Below, piece after piece: positions 37,529 to 47,486 of a DNA stretch of 64,000 bases; the stretch's first letter is position 1, and each line of letters starts with the position of its first letter. The stretch comes from CAYMZZ01 sp964395095. GTDB lineage: Bacteria; Bacteroidota; Bacteroidia; Chitinophagales; Chitinophagaceae. Position numbers and translations under genes: made by a program. Under the pieces are notes generated by a model, which had not been told where the DNA came from, did no database searches, and saw only the letters and a list, made by a program, of their open reading frames with translations. The DNA lies in assembly GCA_964395095.1 (NCBI GenBank), contig CAYMZZ010000002.1, positions 248,001 through 312,000 of the forward strand. The letters are read 5' to 3'.

Positions 37529-39466
37529 TTATTTATCTGTTCTGAAAGGGGATGCGGGCAGGCCCTCGCGGTTATAGAGATTCGGATTCACCGGATTATC
37601 GGACCAGGCATAGCGCACATAGCGAGGTTGCTCCACTTCTTCACTCCATACAATCACTTTATTTCCTTCAATACGGGTCTGTGCCCAAACGAATTTTTTG
37701 TCTTCACCTGCGATGGCGAATTCCGCAGGAGGTTCTGCATCGTTTGTCACCAGTCCCGAACCGGTATGGGCGAAAATAAGGATGATCTTTCCGTCTTTGA
37801 TTTCCGCTTTTTCAAATTGTGGACCCGAATAAACCCGTTCATCCGCATATACTTTATGCAGGGCGATCAGGGCCAGTCGTTCGCCCACATCTTTTTTGTT
37901 GTCGGGATGAATATCGTTCCATTCACCCAGGTCAATAGCTACGGCCATACCGGTATTGGGTTCTGAAAGGGCCTGAGCCTGTGCTTCGCGCAGCATGGCC
38001 CAGTTGCTTTCCATGGGCAGGTAATGGTAATCCATAAAGCCGGGCAGTTGCACATAGAAGAAGGGCAGCGTATCCCGACCAAATTGCCGACGCCAGTCGC
38101 GGATAAGCGCCGGCATCAGTTGCCGGTACAATTCCGGGCGGCCGGTATCGCTCTCTCCCTGGTACCAGCATACGCCACGGATTCCATAATTGATAAAGGG
38201 TGCTACCATGGCATTGTAAAGGGCGGCGGGTTGCTGTTGCGGATTACTATTGCCTCCGCCTCCGGCAGGGCGGGCTCCGCGAAAGGGCGGAAATACGGCG
38301 CCTACTTTGTATTCCCAGTTACCGCCAAGTGATATAGTGTCGTTCCCGGCAACAAGATAGTAAGGCTTGTCGGGTACGAAACCACCTTTTCCAACATTAT
38401 TGGTTACGCGGAATACGAAGAGATTGGGTCCGGGCTTAAGCGCGTCGGCCGGTATATGGTAGCGGCGTTGGGGATACATATAAGTGGTATTGCCCCTTTT
38501 TACGCCATTGATATAAAGTTCATCCGCATCCACTATCCTTCCCATGTGAACACGGGCGGGCTGGCCCGCGGCCGATGCAGGCAGATTAATCCATTTTCGA
38601 TACCATACCGTACCATTAAGGTCGTGGATTCCCTGGTCTTCCCAATAGCCCGGAATATGAATGGGCTTCCATCCTTTGGGTTGGTATTCGGGTTGAAACC
38701 AGTAGGGTGCTTTTGCCAGGCCCAGGTCTGCTGGTGCGGGAGCTCGGTTCTCTTGCCGGGGCGGGGAATCGGTCTTTGGATTTTGTATCGCTTCTTTGTA
38801 AGCTGCCATGCGCTTCATCTGATCCGGGAATTGGCTCAGACCCTTTTCGCTCATCCAGGCATCGATGGGGGTACCCCCCACACTGGCATTGATAATACCG
38901 ATGGGCACATGCTGTTGCCGGTGAATTTTTAATGCAAAGAAATAAGCGACGGCAGAGAAGGGTCGTACCTGCTCGCCCACGGCGGCTTGCCAATGACCGG
39001 CAGGAATATCTTTCTGCGGTCCCTCGAGACTGGTGAGCGTAGGTATCCAGAACTGTCTTATTTGCGGATAGTTGGCTTCAGCGATATCCCTGGCATAGGT
39101 TACATCGTGGATATTCATCTGATGCACCATATTGCTTTGCCCGCTGCAAAACCAAACATCGCCAAACAATACTTCGTTCAGCGAAATGCGCTCTTTACCC
39201 GAACTCACCTGGATCGTATAAGGACCGCCGGCTGCGGTGGCGGGTAGCTCCAGTTTCCATTGGCCCCACTGGTCGGCCCTGCTGCTGTACTTTTTTTTGT
39301 TGAACTGCACCGTAACCCGATCGCCCGCGGCAGCCCATCCCCATACAGGAACAGGCTGATCCCTTTGCAGGATCATACTGTCGCGAATAATGGCGGGAAG
39401 CTTTAGCTGCGCATCCACCTTCAAGGCACAGAGTGTAATGAAGGTATATAGGGTGAATTGCTTCAT
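37529..39466 (-). CDS. SASA-family (sialate O-acetylesterase-like) carbohydrate esterase
   Basis: 645 residues from ATG 39466, which gives the signal peptide MKQFTLYTFITLCALKVDAQ; a longer frame reading from 39595 overlaps the GH3 gene and is rejected. A beta-sandwich leads into the SGNH/SASA motif FGDVWFCSGQSNM (likely nucleophile S111). It is interrupted at about residues 285-430 by an inserted jelly-roll (KPIHIPGYWEDQGIHDLNGT, RVHMGRIVDADELYINGVKR). The esterase then resumes with GVCWYQGESDTGR, and the Asp/His pair lies near NDIHPDNK. The split architecture resembles CE20-type acetylesterases; that label is tentative. It probably deacetylates xylan side groups, complementing the CE4 enzyme next to it. 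Confidence 0.85.
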   Translation of the reverse strand: MKQFTLYTFITLCALKVDAQLKLPAIIRDSMILQRDQPVPVWGWAAAGDRVTVQFNKKKYSSRADQWGQWKLELPATAAGGPYTIQVSSGKERISLNEVLFGDVWFCSGQSNMVHQMNIHDVTYARDIAEANYPQIRQFWIPTLTSLEGPQKDIPAGHWQAAVGEQVRPFSAVAYFFALKIHRQQHVPIGIINASVGGTPIDAWMSEKGLSQFPDQMKRMAAYKEAIQNPKTDSPPRQENRAPAPADLGLAKAPYWFQPEYQPKGWKPIHIPGYWEDQGIHDLNGTVWYRKWINLPASAAGQPARVHMGRIVDADELYINGVKRGNTTYMYPQRRYHIPADALKPGPNLFVFRVTNNVGKGGFVPDKPYYLVAGNDTISLGGNWEYKVGAVFPPFRGARPAGGGGNSNPQQQPAALYNAMVAPFINYGIRGVCWYQGESDTGRPELYRQLMPALIRDWRRQFGRDTLPFFYVQLPGFMDYHYLPMESNWAMLREAQAQALSEPNTGMAVAIDLGEWNDIHPDNKKDVGERLALIALHKVYADERVYSGPQFEKAEIKDGKIILIFAHTGSGLVTNDAEPPAEFAIAGEDKKFVWAQTRIEGNKVIVWSEEVEQPRYVRYAWSDNPVNPNLYNREGLPASPFRTDK

Positions 39467-39491
39467 GCTATGGTTGGTTAGGGCCAATGGT

Positions 39492-42110
39492 TTAGTTGAT
39501 TTTTGTGGTTGCGGATATGGTATTGCTGCTGCCGACAATAGCCTGATCGGGTTGTCCCCCACCGAGGCTGATGCGCAGTTTTTCCTGGGGTACAAAGGAT
39601 CGGCCGCTTACTTCATCTACCAATGCAAGATCATCGGGCATAAGGGTAAACTGAATTTGCCGGCGCTCACCGGCTTTCAGGTGAATGCGTTGGAAGCCTT
39701 TCAGCGCACGCTGGGGTGCACGGCCTTTGAAGTCGGGATAGCTGATATAAAGCTGCACCACTTCATCCCCATCGCGTTCACCGGTATTTTGTACCCAAAC
39801 CGAAACAGGCAGGGGCTCATTCGCTTTCGACACAGGGGGCACTTTGATCTCGGAATAGTGGAATCGGGTATAACTAAGTCCAAAGCCAAAGGGATAAAGC
39901 GCCTGCCCTTTGAAATAGCGATAGGTACGGTTGCGCATATCATAGCTCATAAAATCTGGCAGGTCGGTATCGCTTTTATAAAAAGTAACGGGTAAGCGGC
40001 CGGCGGGATTATAGTCGCCAAACAATACATCTGCGATGGCTGTTCCGGCGCTTTGTCCGCCATACCAGCTATTCACGATTGCCGGGAGTTGTTCTGCTTC
40101 CCAGGGAATGGCAATGGCACTACCGGTCATCATCACAAAAATGACGGGCTTGCCTGTTTGGTGCAGGGCTTTCAGCAAATTAGTTTGCACGGCAGGCAAC
40201 TGAATGCTGGTACGGTCGCCGCCATTAAAGCCCGGCGCATTCACCGGCATTTCTTCCCCTTCCAGTTGTGGCGAAATGCCACCGGCGAATAGGATGGCAT
40301 CCACGTGGCCCAGTCTTTGCGCCAGGTCGGCAAAATTTGTCTTCACATATTCACCCGGCTTCAAACGCACCGATGCGCTGCCCACGCTTTGATGGTATTC
40401 GAGGCGCAGCCGGTATTGCTGACCTTTTTGAACGGATAGTTTCAATTGCCGGGGTCCCCAGCGATTGCGGAGCCAGGCATCGATGTAGAGCGAATCATCT
40501 ACATACATACGATATCCATCATCCGCACTCACTTCAAATGTCAGCCACTCATCCCTGGGTGCGGTAAAAACGGTACTGTAGCGGGCGGAGAAATGGCTGG
40601 GCTGCATGCCTGCCGCCGGCAATTCCCCTTCGGCCCAAAGATGGTCTATATCTTTTTCCATGCGTGTGAAGGCCGGCCTTCCTTCCAGGTTTTCGTTGTT
40701 GAAATACTCCGCCTTCACGCCGCTGATGCCATCCATTTTATAGAAAGAACTGTAATCTTTGTAAATCAGCAGGGTGTCATTGGTAAAATTGATCGCTTTC
40801 TCATAGATGATTTCCACCGATGGTCCCAGCTTTTCGCGCAAACCATCCAGCAGGGTTACTACACGCGAGGGCGTTCCGTTGTAGTTGCCGAGAACGGCAA
40901 TAGGGTTATCGGCATTGGGCCCCAGAACCGCAATCCGGCGCAGGTTCTTTTTTAGCGGAAGGGTATTGGAGGCATTTTTGAGCAATACTATCGATTGTCG
41001 GGCCATTTTCAACGCGTGTTGCCGATGCGGTTCCGATTCAAGCACCTCCATGGAAGTTTGCGCAAATTTCACGCGGGAGGGCGGATCAAACATACCAAGC
41101 CTGTAGCGGATGGTAAACAGGCGGCGGAGCGATACATCCAACTGTGCTTCGGAAATCAATCCCGTCTTTACCGCATCCACCAGGGTTTTGTAAACGGTTT
41201 GTCCGCACTCGATATCCGTGCCATGCATCACCGCATCCACGGCAGATACGGTGGGATTCGGATGTGTTTTATGGTACTTGAAAAAATCGTCGATCGCCCA
41301 GCAGTCGGAGGTAACATAGCCGGTAAAATTCCATTGCTTGCGCAGGATATCATTCATCAGTTGATCGTTGGCGCAGCAGGGCTGTGTATCCACTGCATTG
41401 TAAGCACACATCACCCCGGCTACATTGGCTTTGGTGATCAACTCGCGAAATGCCGGCAGGTATGTATCCCATAGATCGTAAATACTGGGATTGAAATTAT
41501 CGGAATGTCGGCTGGGTTCGGGTCCGCTATGCACGGCAAAATGTTTGGCACAGGCTGCCGCTTTCAGGTAGTTCGGATCATCGCCCTGCAAGCCGCGCAC
41601 AAAAGCGGCACCGAGCATGGCGGTGAGAAAGGGATCTTCGCCATAAGTTTCCTGTCCGCGTCCCCAACGGGGGTCGCGGAATATATTGATATTGGGTGTC
41701 CAGTATGTGAGGCCGAGATATCGCTCATTGGTACGCCCGAGTCGCAACGCTTCGTTGTAAATGGCCCTGCCTTCCGTAGCCGAATAATCGGCCATGGTTT
41801 TGAGGGAACTGCTATCCCAGGTAGCCGCCATACCAATGGCCTGGGGATAGGAAGTAACTTTAAAGGGTGTTCGCGCCACGCCATGCAATACTTCATTCCA
41901 CCAGTCGTAAGCCGGTATACCAAGCCGGGGTATGGCCGGTGTCGCATTCAGCATCTGTGCAACTTTCTCTTCCAGCGTCAGGCGGCTCAGCACATCATTT
42001 ACCCGCTGCTCAAGGGGCAGGTCGGGATTCCACATGGGATAGCTTCGATATTCCTGGGCATGAGCCGTAAGGCCGGCACATAGCAGGGCCGCGACAAACC
42101 ATTTTTTCAT
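39492..42110 (-). CDS. GH3 beta-xylosidase-like enzyme with PA14 insert
   Basis: 872 residues with a signal peptide ending TAHAQ. The GH3 N-terminal barrel includes WTPNINIFRDPRWGRGQETY, KH at 189-190 and the nucleophile D269 in YVTSDCWAID. The second domain begins around residue 370 (RQSIVLLKNASNTLPL). A PA14 module is inserted at about 460-600 (GVKAEYFNNENLEGRPAF, DDGYRMYVDDSLY). A fibronectin-like C-terminal domain closes the protein. The sequence around the nucleophile (SDCWAID) and the xylan context suggest a xylosidase trimming xylo-oligosaccharides in the periplasm. Neighbours on both sides lie within 25 bases. Confidence 0.92.
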   Translation of the reverse strand: MKKWFVAALLCAGLTAHAQEYRSYPMWNPDLPLEQRVNDVLSRLTLEEKVAQMLNATPAIPRLGIPAYDWWNEVLHGVARTPFKVTSYPQAIGMAATWDSSSLKTMADYSATEGRAIYNEALRLGRTNERYLGLTYWTPNINIFRDPRWGRGQETYGEDPFLTAMLGAAFVRGLQGDDPNYLKAAACAKHFAVHSGPEPSRHSDNFNPSIYDLWDTYLPAFRELITKANVAGVMCAYNAVDTQPCCANDQLMNDILRKQWNFTGYVTSDCWAIDDFFKYHKTHPNPTVSAVDAVMHGTDIECGQTVYKTLVDAVKTGLISEAQLDVSLRRLFTIRYRLGMFDPPSRVKFAQTSMEVLESEPHRQHALKMARQSIVLLKNASNTLPLKKNLRRIAVLGPNADNPIAVLGNYNGTPSRVVTLLDGLREKLGPSVEIIYEKAINFTNDTLLIYKDYSSFYKMDGISGVKAEYFNNENLEGRPAFTRMEKDIDHLWAEGELPAAGMQPSHFSARYSTVFTAPRDEWLTFEVSADDGYRMYVDDSLYIDAWLRNRWGPRQLKLSVQKGQQYRLRLEYHQSVGSASVRLKPGEYVKTNFADLAQRLGHVDAILFAGGISPQLEGEEMPVNAPGFNGGDRTSIQLPAVQTNLLKALHQTGKPVIFVMMTGSAIAIPWEAEQLPAIVNSWYGGQSAGTAIADVLFGDYNPAGRLPVTFYKSDTDLPDFMSYDMRNRTYRYFKGQALYPFGFGLSYTRFHYSEIKVPPVSKANEPLPVSVWVQNTGERDGDEVVQLYISYPDFKGRAPQRALKGFQRIHLKAGERRQIQFTLMPDDLALVDEVSGRSFVPQEKLRISLGGGQPDQAIVGSSNTISATTKIN

Positions 42111-42128
42111 GCGCTGTTTGTTTAGCGT

Positions 42129-43784
42129 TTATCTTTTCTTATATACTTCGTCGTCGTTTTTCACTTCAAACCAGTCGAAGCGGGCGGTATTGCCGCCCGG
42201 CTTTCCATTGGATGTTGCGTAGAGGGCATAGAGGCAACCCGTGAATCCGCCTGCGCTTTTGGTGCTCAATTCCCGGGCGTCTACTTTATCGTACAACAAT
42301 TGCCAATCGCCTTCATCGGTAGCATAGAAGAATGCATAACTGTCGGTGCGGGCTTCGATCTTCAACCGAATGCCTACGGATTCCGAATTCGCCAGGAACT
42401 GGCTATGGATCAGGGTATCGGCTTTATAAAGTTGAATAACCGGTTTTCCCTTATCAAGCGACTGGGCAATAAAATAATGGGCTTTCTCATTCTGAAAAAT
42501 CAGAAGGCCGGCTTTTTCATTGTCAGCTTTGGGCTGAAATAAAAGGCGGGTGGCGGCATAGCCTTTCAGATGAGGCTGATGAAAACCTACAAAGGAGGGA
42601 TTATCCCGGCCAGTAATGCTTTGTGGCCGCAACTGCAAACTGAGCTCTCCCTGTTTTGCATCGTATCCGTACCATTGTTCACGAACGGTCCGGTAAAACC
42701 GATAGCGCTTGTTTAGCTCAGGCGCCGTGAAATCGTCCCTGAAATGGTAGTTGCCATTGAAGGGTTCGGCCTTTGGGTTCTTTTGGGCATTGATGGGGTA
42801 GTTGTATTGAACGACATCGCCTCCCAATTCAAAATCGGGCCAGCCATTGCGCCATACCACGGGGGCGATAAATGTTTCACGGCCGGTATTGTAATAATCC
42901 CCTTCATAGGGGCGACAGGCCAGGAATACGGCCCACCATTTTCCATCAGGACCTTCCACCATATCGGCATGACCGGCCGTGGTGACCGGATCGGGTCTTG
43001 CGGGGTCAAGATGGCGCTGGGTAAGTATCGGGTTCTTCTCATACGATATCCAGGGGCCTTCGGGTGACTGGCTTCGGAATACCACTTCGGAATGATTGTA
43101 CCCCGTGCCCCCTTCGGCGCAAATCATATAGTACCAGCCATCTTTTTTCAGGATATGCGGTCCTTCGATCCAGACGGGTTTCTTCGCCATATCCGTGCCG
43201 CCGTTCACCAACAATTTTTCTTCACCCTTCACTTTGAGTTCCTTGGGGTCAAACTCAAACATGCGGATGGTACGGTGGCCCGGATGCTGGGAAATATTAT
43301 TGGGAGGGATGCTGTTAAAAACAATATAGGATTTGCCGTTATCATCGAAGTACAGGGAAGGGTCAATACCATTTACCTCCGGTAGCCGCACGGGATCCGA
43401 CCAGGGACCACGGGGGTCTTTGGCTGTAATCACAAAATTGCCCAGCCTTGTTACTTCCGTACAAACGATGTAGAATAGTCCGTCGTGATAATGAATGGAA
43501 GGGGCATAGAGTCCGCGGGATATCCCCGAGCTGTCGAGGTTGAGCTGATCAGGCCGGTCCATCGCATAACCTATCAATTCCCAGTTCAGGAGGTCCTTGC
43601 TATGAAAAAGCGGAAGGCCCGGATAATAGGAGAAGGATGAGTTCACGATATAATAATCATCGCCGGCCCGGCAAATGCTGGGGTCGGGATAAAAGCCGGC
43701 GAGAATAGGATTGGTCACTACCTGCGTTCTGGCGGCGGCGCCCATGAGCAGGATGAGGAAGAGTAGTGAAAATCGTTGTTTCAT
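42129..43784 (-). CDS. GH43 beta-xylosidase/arabinofuranosidase with C-terminal Con A-like domain
   Basis: 551 residues from ATG 43784, which gives a signal peptide (MKQRFSLLFLILLMGAAART). The five-bladed GH43 domain shows the base D34 (FYPDPSICR), pKa-modulating D141 (NGIDPSLYFDD) and acid E207 (WIEGPHILKKDG). The GH43_C2-type sandwich follows from about residue 355 (FRDDFTAPELNKRYRFYRT, AGLLIFQNEKAHYFIAQ). The layout matches xylan-active GH43 enzymes. It resembles the GH43 half of the fusion at 1-3792. It should be periplasmic. It starts 15 bases after the cytoplasmic GH43. Confidence 0.92.
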   Translation of the reverse strand: MKQRFSLLFLILLMGAAARTQVVTNPILAGFYPDPSICRAGDDYYIVNSSFSYYPGLPLFHSKDLLNWELIGYAMDRPDQLNLDSSGISRGLYAPSIHYHDGLFYIVCTEVTRLGNFVITAKDPRGPWSDPVRLPEVNGIDPSLYFDDNGKSYIVFNSIPPNNISQHPGHRTIRMFEFDPKELKVKGEEKLLVNGGTDMAKKPVWIEGPHILKKDGWYYMICAEGGTGYNHSEVVFRSQSPEGPWISYEKNPILTQRHLDPARPDPVTTAGHADMVEGPDGKWWAVFLACRPYEGDYYNTGRETFIAPVVWRNGWPDFELGGDVVQYNYPINAQKNPKAEPFNGNYHFRDDFTAPELNKRYRFYRTVREQWYGYDAKQGELSLQLRPQSITGRDNPSFVGFHQPHLKGYAATRLLFQPKADNEKAGLLIFQNEKAHYFIAQSLDKGKPVIQLYKADTLIHSQFLANSESVGIRLKIEARTDSYAFFYATDEGDWQLLYDKVDARELSTKSAGGFTGCLYALYATSNGKPGGNTARFDWFEVKNDDEVYKKR

Positions 43785-43799
43785 TTTATCATTCATTGT

Positions 43800-44822
43800 C
43801 TATGGTTGGCCATAGGGTTCTATTGTTTGAATGCGTCCCCTATCGTCGTACCTGATCTCTGTTACTTTCATGCTTCTCAAATGCGTTACACCCCGGCTCA
43901 GACTGCTATCGTGATAGAAGAGATACCATTTGCCGCGGAATTCGCAGATGGAATGGTGCGATGTCCAGCCCACTACCGGTTCGAGGATGCGCCCGGCATA
44001 GATAAAGGGTCCGTAGGGGTTGTCGCCAACGGCATAGCAGATAAAATGCGTGTCGCCGGTGGAATAGGAGAAATAATATTTTCCCTGGTATTTGTGCACC
44101 CAGCTTGCTTCAAAAAAGCGGCGATTATTGTCGCCCGCCAGCAGGGGATGGCCCGCTTCATCCAGTATCTGGATTTCCCGCACTTCTTCCGCCAGTTCCA
44201 GCATATTGTCGGCCAGCCTGGCCACGCGTGGACCCAGGGCAGGCTCGCCGGCTCCCGGTTCCAGATTGTCTTTATGGTATTGATGTTGGCGATAACACTG
44301 CAATTGTCCGCCCCATAAACCGCCGAAGTACAGGTAAGCCTGTCCATCATCGTCGATAAATACGGCGGGGTCAATGGAGTAACTACCTTTGATCGGGTGA
44401 GGTTCGGGCTTGAAGGGTCCGGTGGGTTGGGCACTGCTCGCAACGCCTATCTGAAAAATGCCATCGGCTTTTTTGGCGGGGAAGTACAGGTAGTAGCGGC
44501 CATTGCGATAAGCGGCATCCGGCGCCCAGAGTTGTCGCTCGGCCCAGGGAATGTCACGCACATGCAGGGCCACTCCATGATCCGTAGCTTCCGCATCCGG
44601 ATGCTCCATGGAGAACACATGGTAATCTTCCATGGCGAAATGGCTTCCCAGGTCATCGAAGGGGATACCCGCTTCCACATCGTGCGAAGGATAGATGTAT
44701 ATCTTTCCATTGAATACATGGGCCGATGGATCGGCGGTATAAATATGCGATACCAGTGGCGCTGAAATGGCCTTACGGTTCAGTTCATCAAAATCAATAT
44801 GGTCGATAGGATCTTCTGGCAT
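43800..44822 (-). CDS. Cytoplasmic GH43 glycosidase
   Basis: 340 residues without a signal peptide, so it acts after import. Catalytic residues are D31 (YTADPSAHVFN), D151 (YSIDPAVFIDDDG) and E238 (FFEASWVHKYQ). There is no C-terminal sandwich domain. The sequence resembles the GH43_1 type (xylosidase or arabinofuranosidase on short oligosaccharides); the subfamily is my judgement. Sitting directly after the GPH transporter gene, it would cleave imported xylo-oligosaccharides to xylose or arabinose for XylA/XylB. Confidence 0.9.
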   Translation of the reverse strand: MPEDPIDHIDFDELNRKAISAPLVSHIYTADPSAHVFNGKIYIYPSHDVEAGIPFDDLGSHFAMEDYHVFSMEHPDAEATDHGVALHVRDIPWAERQLWAPDAAYRNGRYYLYFPAKKADGIFQIGVASSAQPTGPFKPEPHPIKGSYSIDPAVFIDDDGQAYLYFGGLWGGQLQCYRQHQYHKDNLEPGAGEPALGPRVARLADNMLELAEEVREIQILDEAGHPLLAGDNNRRFFEASWVHKYQGKYYFSYSTGDTHFICYAVGDNPYGPFIYAGRILEPVVGWTSHHSICEFRGKWYLFYHDSSLSRGVTHLRSMKVTEIRYDDRGRIQTIEPYGQP

Positions 44823-44846
44823 AAGTAAAATAATTGTCGTTAATGA

Positions 44847-46319
44847 TCAGGCTTTTCGTCGCGATCCAAGATCAGCCTCAATTTGTGTTTCCAGCTTTTT
44901 GTTGATGGCGTAAAAGAAAAGAAGCGTCGCTCCGCCGATAAAGATGAATCCGGGGAGTACGCTTACCATCAGCCGGATGCCATTGACGGCCGAAGGGGTT
45001 TGTACGGCGGCATCGCCTTCATAACCAAACAGGCTGAGCAGCCAGGTAGCCATAGCGCCGCCCAGGCTCAGGCCCACCTTCAACCCAAAGATCATGGCGC
45101 TGAAGATGATGGCGGTGGCGCGTCGGTTATGTCGCCATTCGCTGAAGTCGGCTACATCGGCGATCATGGCCCAAAGCAGGGGAATGGTAACGCCATAGAT
45201 TAAGCCATGCAGGGTTTGCAGCAGGAAAACTGCCGAAACGGCGGTATCGCTTAAAAAATAAATCATCAGCAAACAAATGGCGGATATCGCCAGAAAGATG
45301 CCGAAGACATTGCGCTTTCCAAAACGGTCGGCCAGTGGCTTGGAAAAAAAGATGCCGATGATCATGGCGATGGTGCTGGCCGCGCTCACCACGCTGAACG
45401 TGGCATAAGGCGCGCTGCCCGGTTTCCGGAATTCCTCAAATGCGGCTTCACCAAAAGTGTTGCTCAGTGAGTTGAGCATATTGTCGAATCCGATACCGGA
45501 TAAAAATGCGGTCTGGCTTTCGCTGGTCAGGAAATACTTGAAGTAATAAATATTCATGCCGCCCTTTAAGGCGAGCGTAATGAAGACCAGCACGGTAAGC
45601 AGTAGCATGATGATCCAGGGCCGGTTACCTGCCAGGTCACGCAGGTCCTGTATCAGGGGAGTTTTCTGACTGGGCGGTGGTGCTATTCGTTCCCTGGTGG
45701 TTAAGAAGGTAATGAAAAAACAAACCACACCCACGATGGCGAATACCAGCATCACTTTTTCAAAGCCGGCGGCCTTATCGCCCTGGCCTACCGAAATGGC
45801 CAGTGGCAGCAGGAGCACCTGCACGATAAACTGCGCCAGCATCACCGATACAAAGCGATAGGAGGAAAGACTATTGCGCTCTTTCATACTACCCGTTATC
45901 ACACCACTCAGCGCAGAATAGGGCAGGTTGTTGGCCGAATAGATCACCACCAGCAGAATATAGGTAATGAAGGCATAAGCCAGTTTGCCACTCTCGCTAA
46001 AGTCGAGTGTGGTAAAGGCCAGCAGGGCGATGGCGCCAAAGGGAATGGCCGTCCACAGAATCCATGGACGAAACTTGCCCCATCGGGTTTGGGTGCGGTC
46101 GGCAATAGCACCCATGAACAAATTGAATACGGCGCCAATGATACCACCCGTCAACATCACCAGGCTGGCTTTGTCGGCCGGAATCTTGTAAATATCTGTA
46201 TAGAAAAAAGCGAGGAATGCCATCAGGGTTTGAAAGATCAGGTTGGCAGCCAGGTCGCCCAGGCTATACCCTACTTTTTCCAGTACCGAGAGCTTTTGTG
46301 TAACGGAAGGTTGACTCAT
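44847..46319 (-). CDS. GPH-family (MelB-like) oligosaccharide:cation symporter
   Basis: 490 residues with 12 predicted membrane helices. The GPH signature is at the N-terminus (EKVGYSLGDLAANLIFQTLM, FFYTDIYKIPADKASLVMLT) with the loop GAIADRTQTRWGKFRPWILW. XynT/XylP-type members carry xylosides across the inner membrane with Na+ or H+. Its position between GH10 and the cytoplasmic GH43 fits import of small xylo-oligosaccharides from the periplasm. The cation is not predictable here. Confidence 0.93.
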   Translation of the reverse strand: MSQPSVTQKLSVLEKVGYSLGDLAANLIFQTLMAFLAFFYTDIYKIPADKASLVMLTGGIIGAVFNLFMGAIADRTQTRWGKFRPWILWTAIPFGAIALLAFTTLDFSESGKLAYAFITYILLVVIYSANNLPYSALSGVITGSMKERNSLSSYRFVSVMLAQFIVQVLLLPLAISVGQGDKAAGFEKVMLVFAIVGVVCFFITFLTTRERIAPPPSQKTPLIQDLRDLAGNRPWIIMLLLTVLVFITLALKGGMNIYYFKYFLTSESQTAFLSGIGFDNMLNSLSNTFGEAAFEEFRKPGSAPYATFSVVSAASTIAMIIGIFFSKPLADRFGKRNVFGIFLAISAICLLMIYFLSDTAVSAVFLLQTLHGLIYGVTIPLLWAMIADVADFSEWRHNRRATAIIFSAMIFGLKVGLSLGGAMATWLLSLFGYEGDAAVQTPSAVNGIRLMVSVLPGFIFIGGATLLFFYAINKKLETQIEADLGSRRKA

Positions 46320-46355
46320 AATCGGTTTTCGTTGTAATTAATCGGCGGCTTCGGA

Positions 46356-47486
46356 TTATCGGTTAAAATTTTTACCGGCTGCTATCACCCGATGGAAAGC
46401 GGGTTTTGGCTGGCATTGCCGATCGAATAAAAGCGGGTGATTGGTACGTCCGCGCACGGGCCATCCATTGAGCCAGCTCTGCCCATCATGCACACCCCAG
46501 AATGTTACCCGGTCTATTTTATCCCGATGTTTGAGGAATAACTGGAAAAGGGCTTCGTAATCATTGGCCAGCCTGGCCTGGACGGCATCGGGTAAGCCTG
46601 CGGTATAAGGGTTGAGGCTGGGATCGCCTTGCATACCCTGGTTTACATCGGCGCCGGTAAAATCGCGCGGCAACACTTCAATATCCAGTTCGGTAATGGC
46701 CACTTTTATGCCGAGCGCGGCATACTCCAGAATACTTTCTTCAATTTCCTTCAGGGGTATTTTGCCCAGGTGCCAGTGGCCCTGTATGCCCACACCATCG
46801 ATGCGAACGCCGGCGTCCTGAATCTTTTTGATGATACGAATGGTGCCGGCCCTTTTGGCGGGTTGCTCGTTGTTGTAATCGTTATAGTAGAGCTCGGTGC
46901 CAGGTGATGCTTCCGCGGCAAGTCGGAAAGCTTCGGTTACAAAATCCTCACCCAGGTGTTGCAGGAAAACGGACTGGCGCATGCTGCCATCTTCGTTCAA
47001 TGCTTCGTTCACCACATCCCAGGATGCTACCTTGCCTTTGTAGCGACCAGCCACGGTATTGATATGGTTGTTGAAGAACAGCCGAAATGAGTCGGCGCTT
47101 TGTATCTGCCGGGCATAGGCGGGTAATTGGCTATGCCAGATCAGGGTATGACCATTGATCTGTATATTATGTTTGTTGCCGTATTCAATCAGCTTATCGG
47201 CGGCGGCAAAATTATATTGATCCCATCCCGGGTGAATGATCTCCGCTTTCATGATATTCTCCGGTGTGGCCGCATTAAACTGTTGGGGCACCAGTGCTTT
47301 GGCACCCGGATCCTGCTCATTGATCTGCTGTTCGCTAAGTGCGGTGCCAATCAGGAAATCCTGTTTGTACACATCCTTTAGCGAAGGCAGCGCCTGTTCC
47401 GTTGCCGTCTTGTCGTCGCTGGAGCAACCGAGCACCAGCATTAGCGAGAGGGCGGGCAGGCCCAGGGATTGCAGTAGTGGTTTCAT
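46356..47486 (-). CDS. GH10 endo-1,4-beta-xylanase lipoprotein
   Basis: 376 residues with a lipoprotein signal (LVLGC, Cys21) followed by SSDDKTATE, an acidic tail typical of surface lipoproteins in this phylum. The GH10 barrel shows NGHTLIWHSQLPAY, the acid/base E161 in SWDVVNEAL, QGHWHL and the nucleophile E266 in ITELDIEVL. It is a plain catalytic domain without a binding module. ATG 47486 overlaps the GH115 stop by four bases, so translation is coupled. Together with GH30 it gives two different endo-acting backbone cutters. Confidence 0.96.
   Translation of the reverse strand: MKPLLQSLGLPALSLMLVLGCSSDDKTATEQALPSLKDVYKQDFLIGTALSEQQINEQDPGAKALVPQQFNAATPENIMKAEIIHPGWDQYNFAAADKLIEYGNKHNIQINGHTLIWHSQLPAYARQIQSADSFRLFFNNHINTVAGRYKGKVASWDVVNEALNEDGSMRQSVFLQHLGEDFVTEAFRLAAEASPGTELYYNDYNNEQPAKRAGTIRIIKKIQDAGVRIDGVGIQGHWHLGKIPLKEIEESILEYAALGIKVAITELDIEVLPRDFTGADVNQGMQGDPSLNPYTAGLPDAVQARLANDYEALFQLFLKHRDKIDRVTFWGVHDGQSWLNGWPVRGRTNHPLLFDRQCQPKPAFHRVIAAGKNFNR

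Noticed and set aside
39467..39595. 43-residue N-terminal extension of the SASA esterase
   Set aside because: It overlaps the end of the GH3 gene and would place the signal peptide internally.
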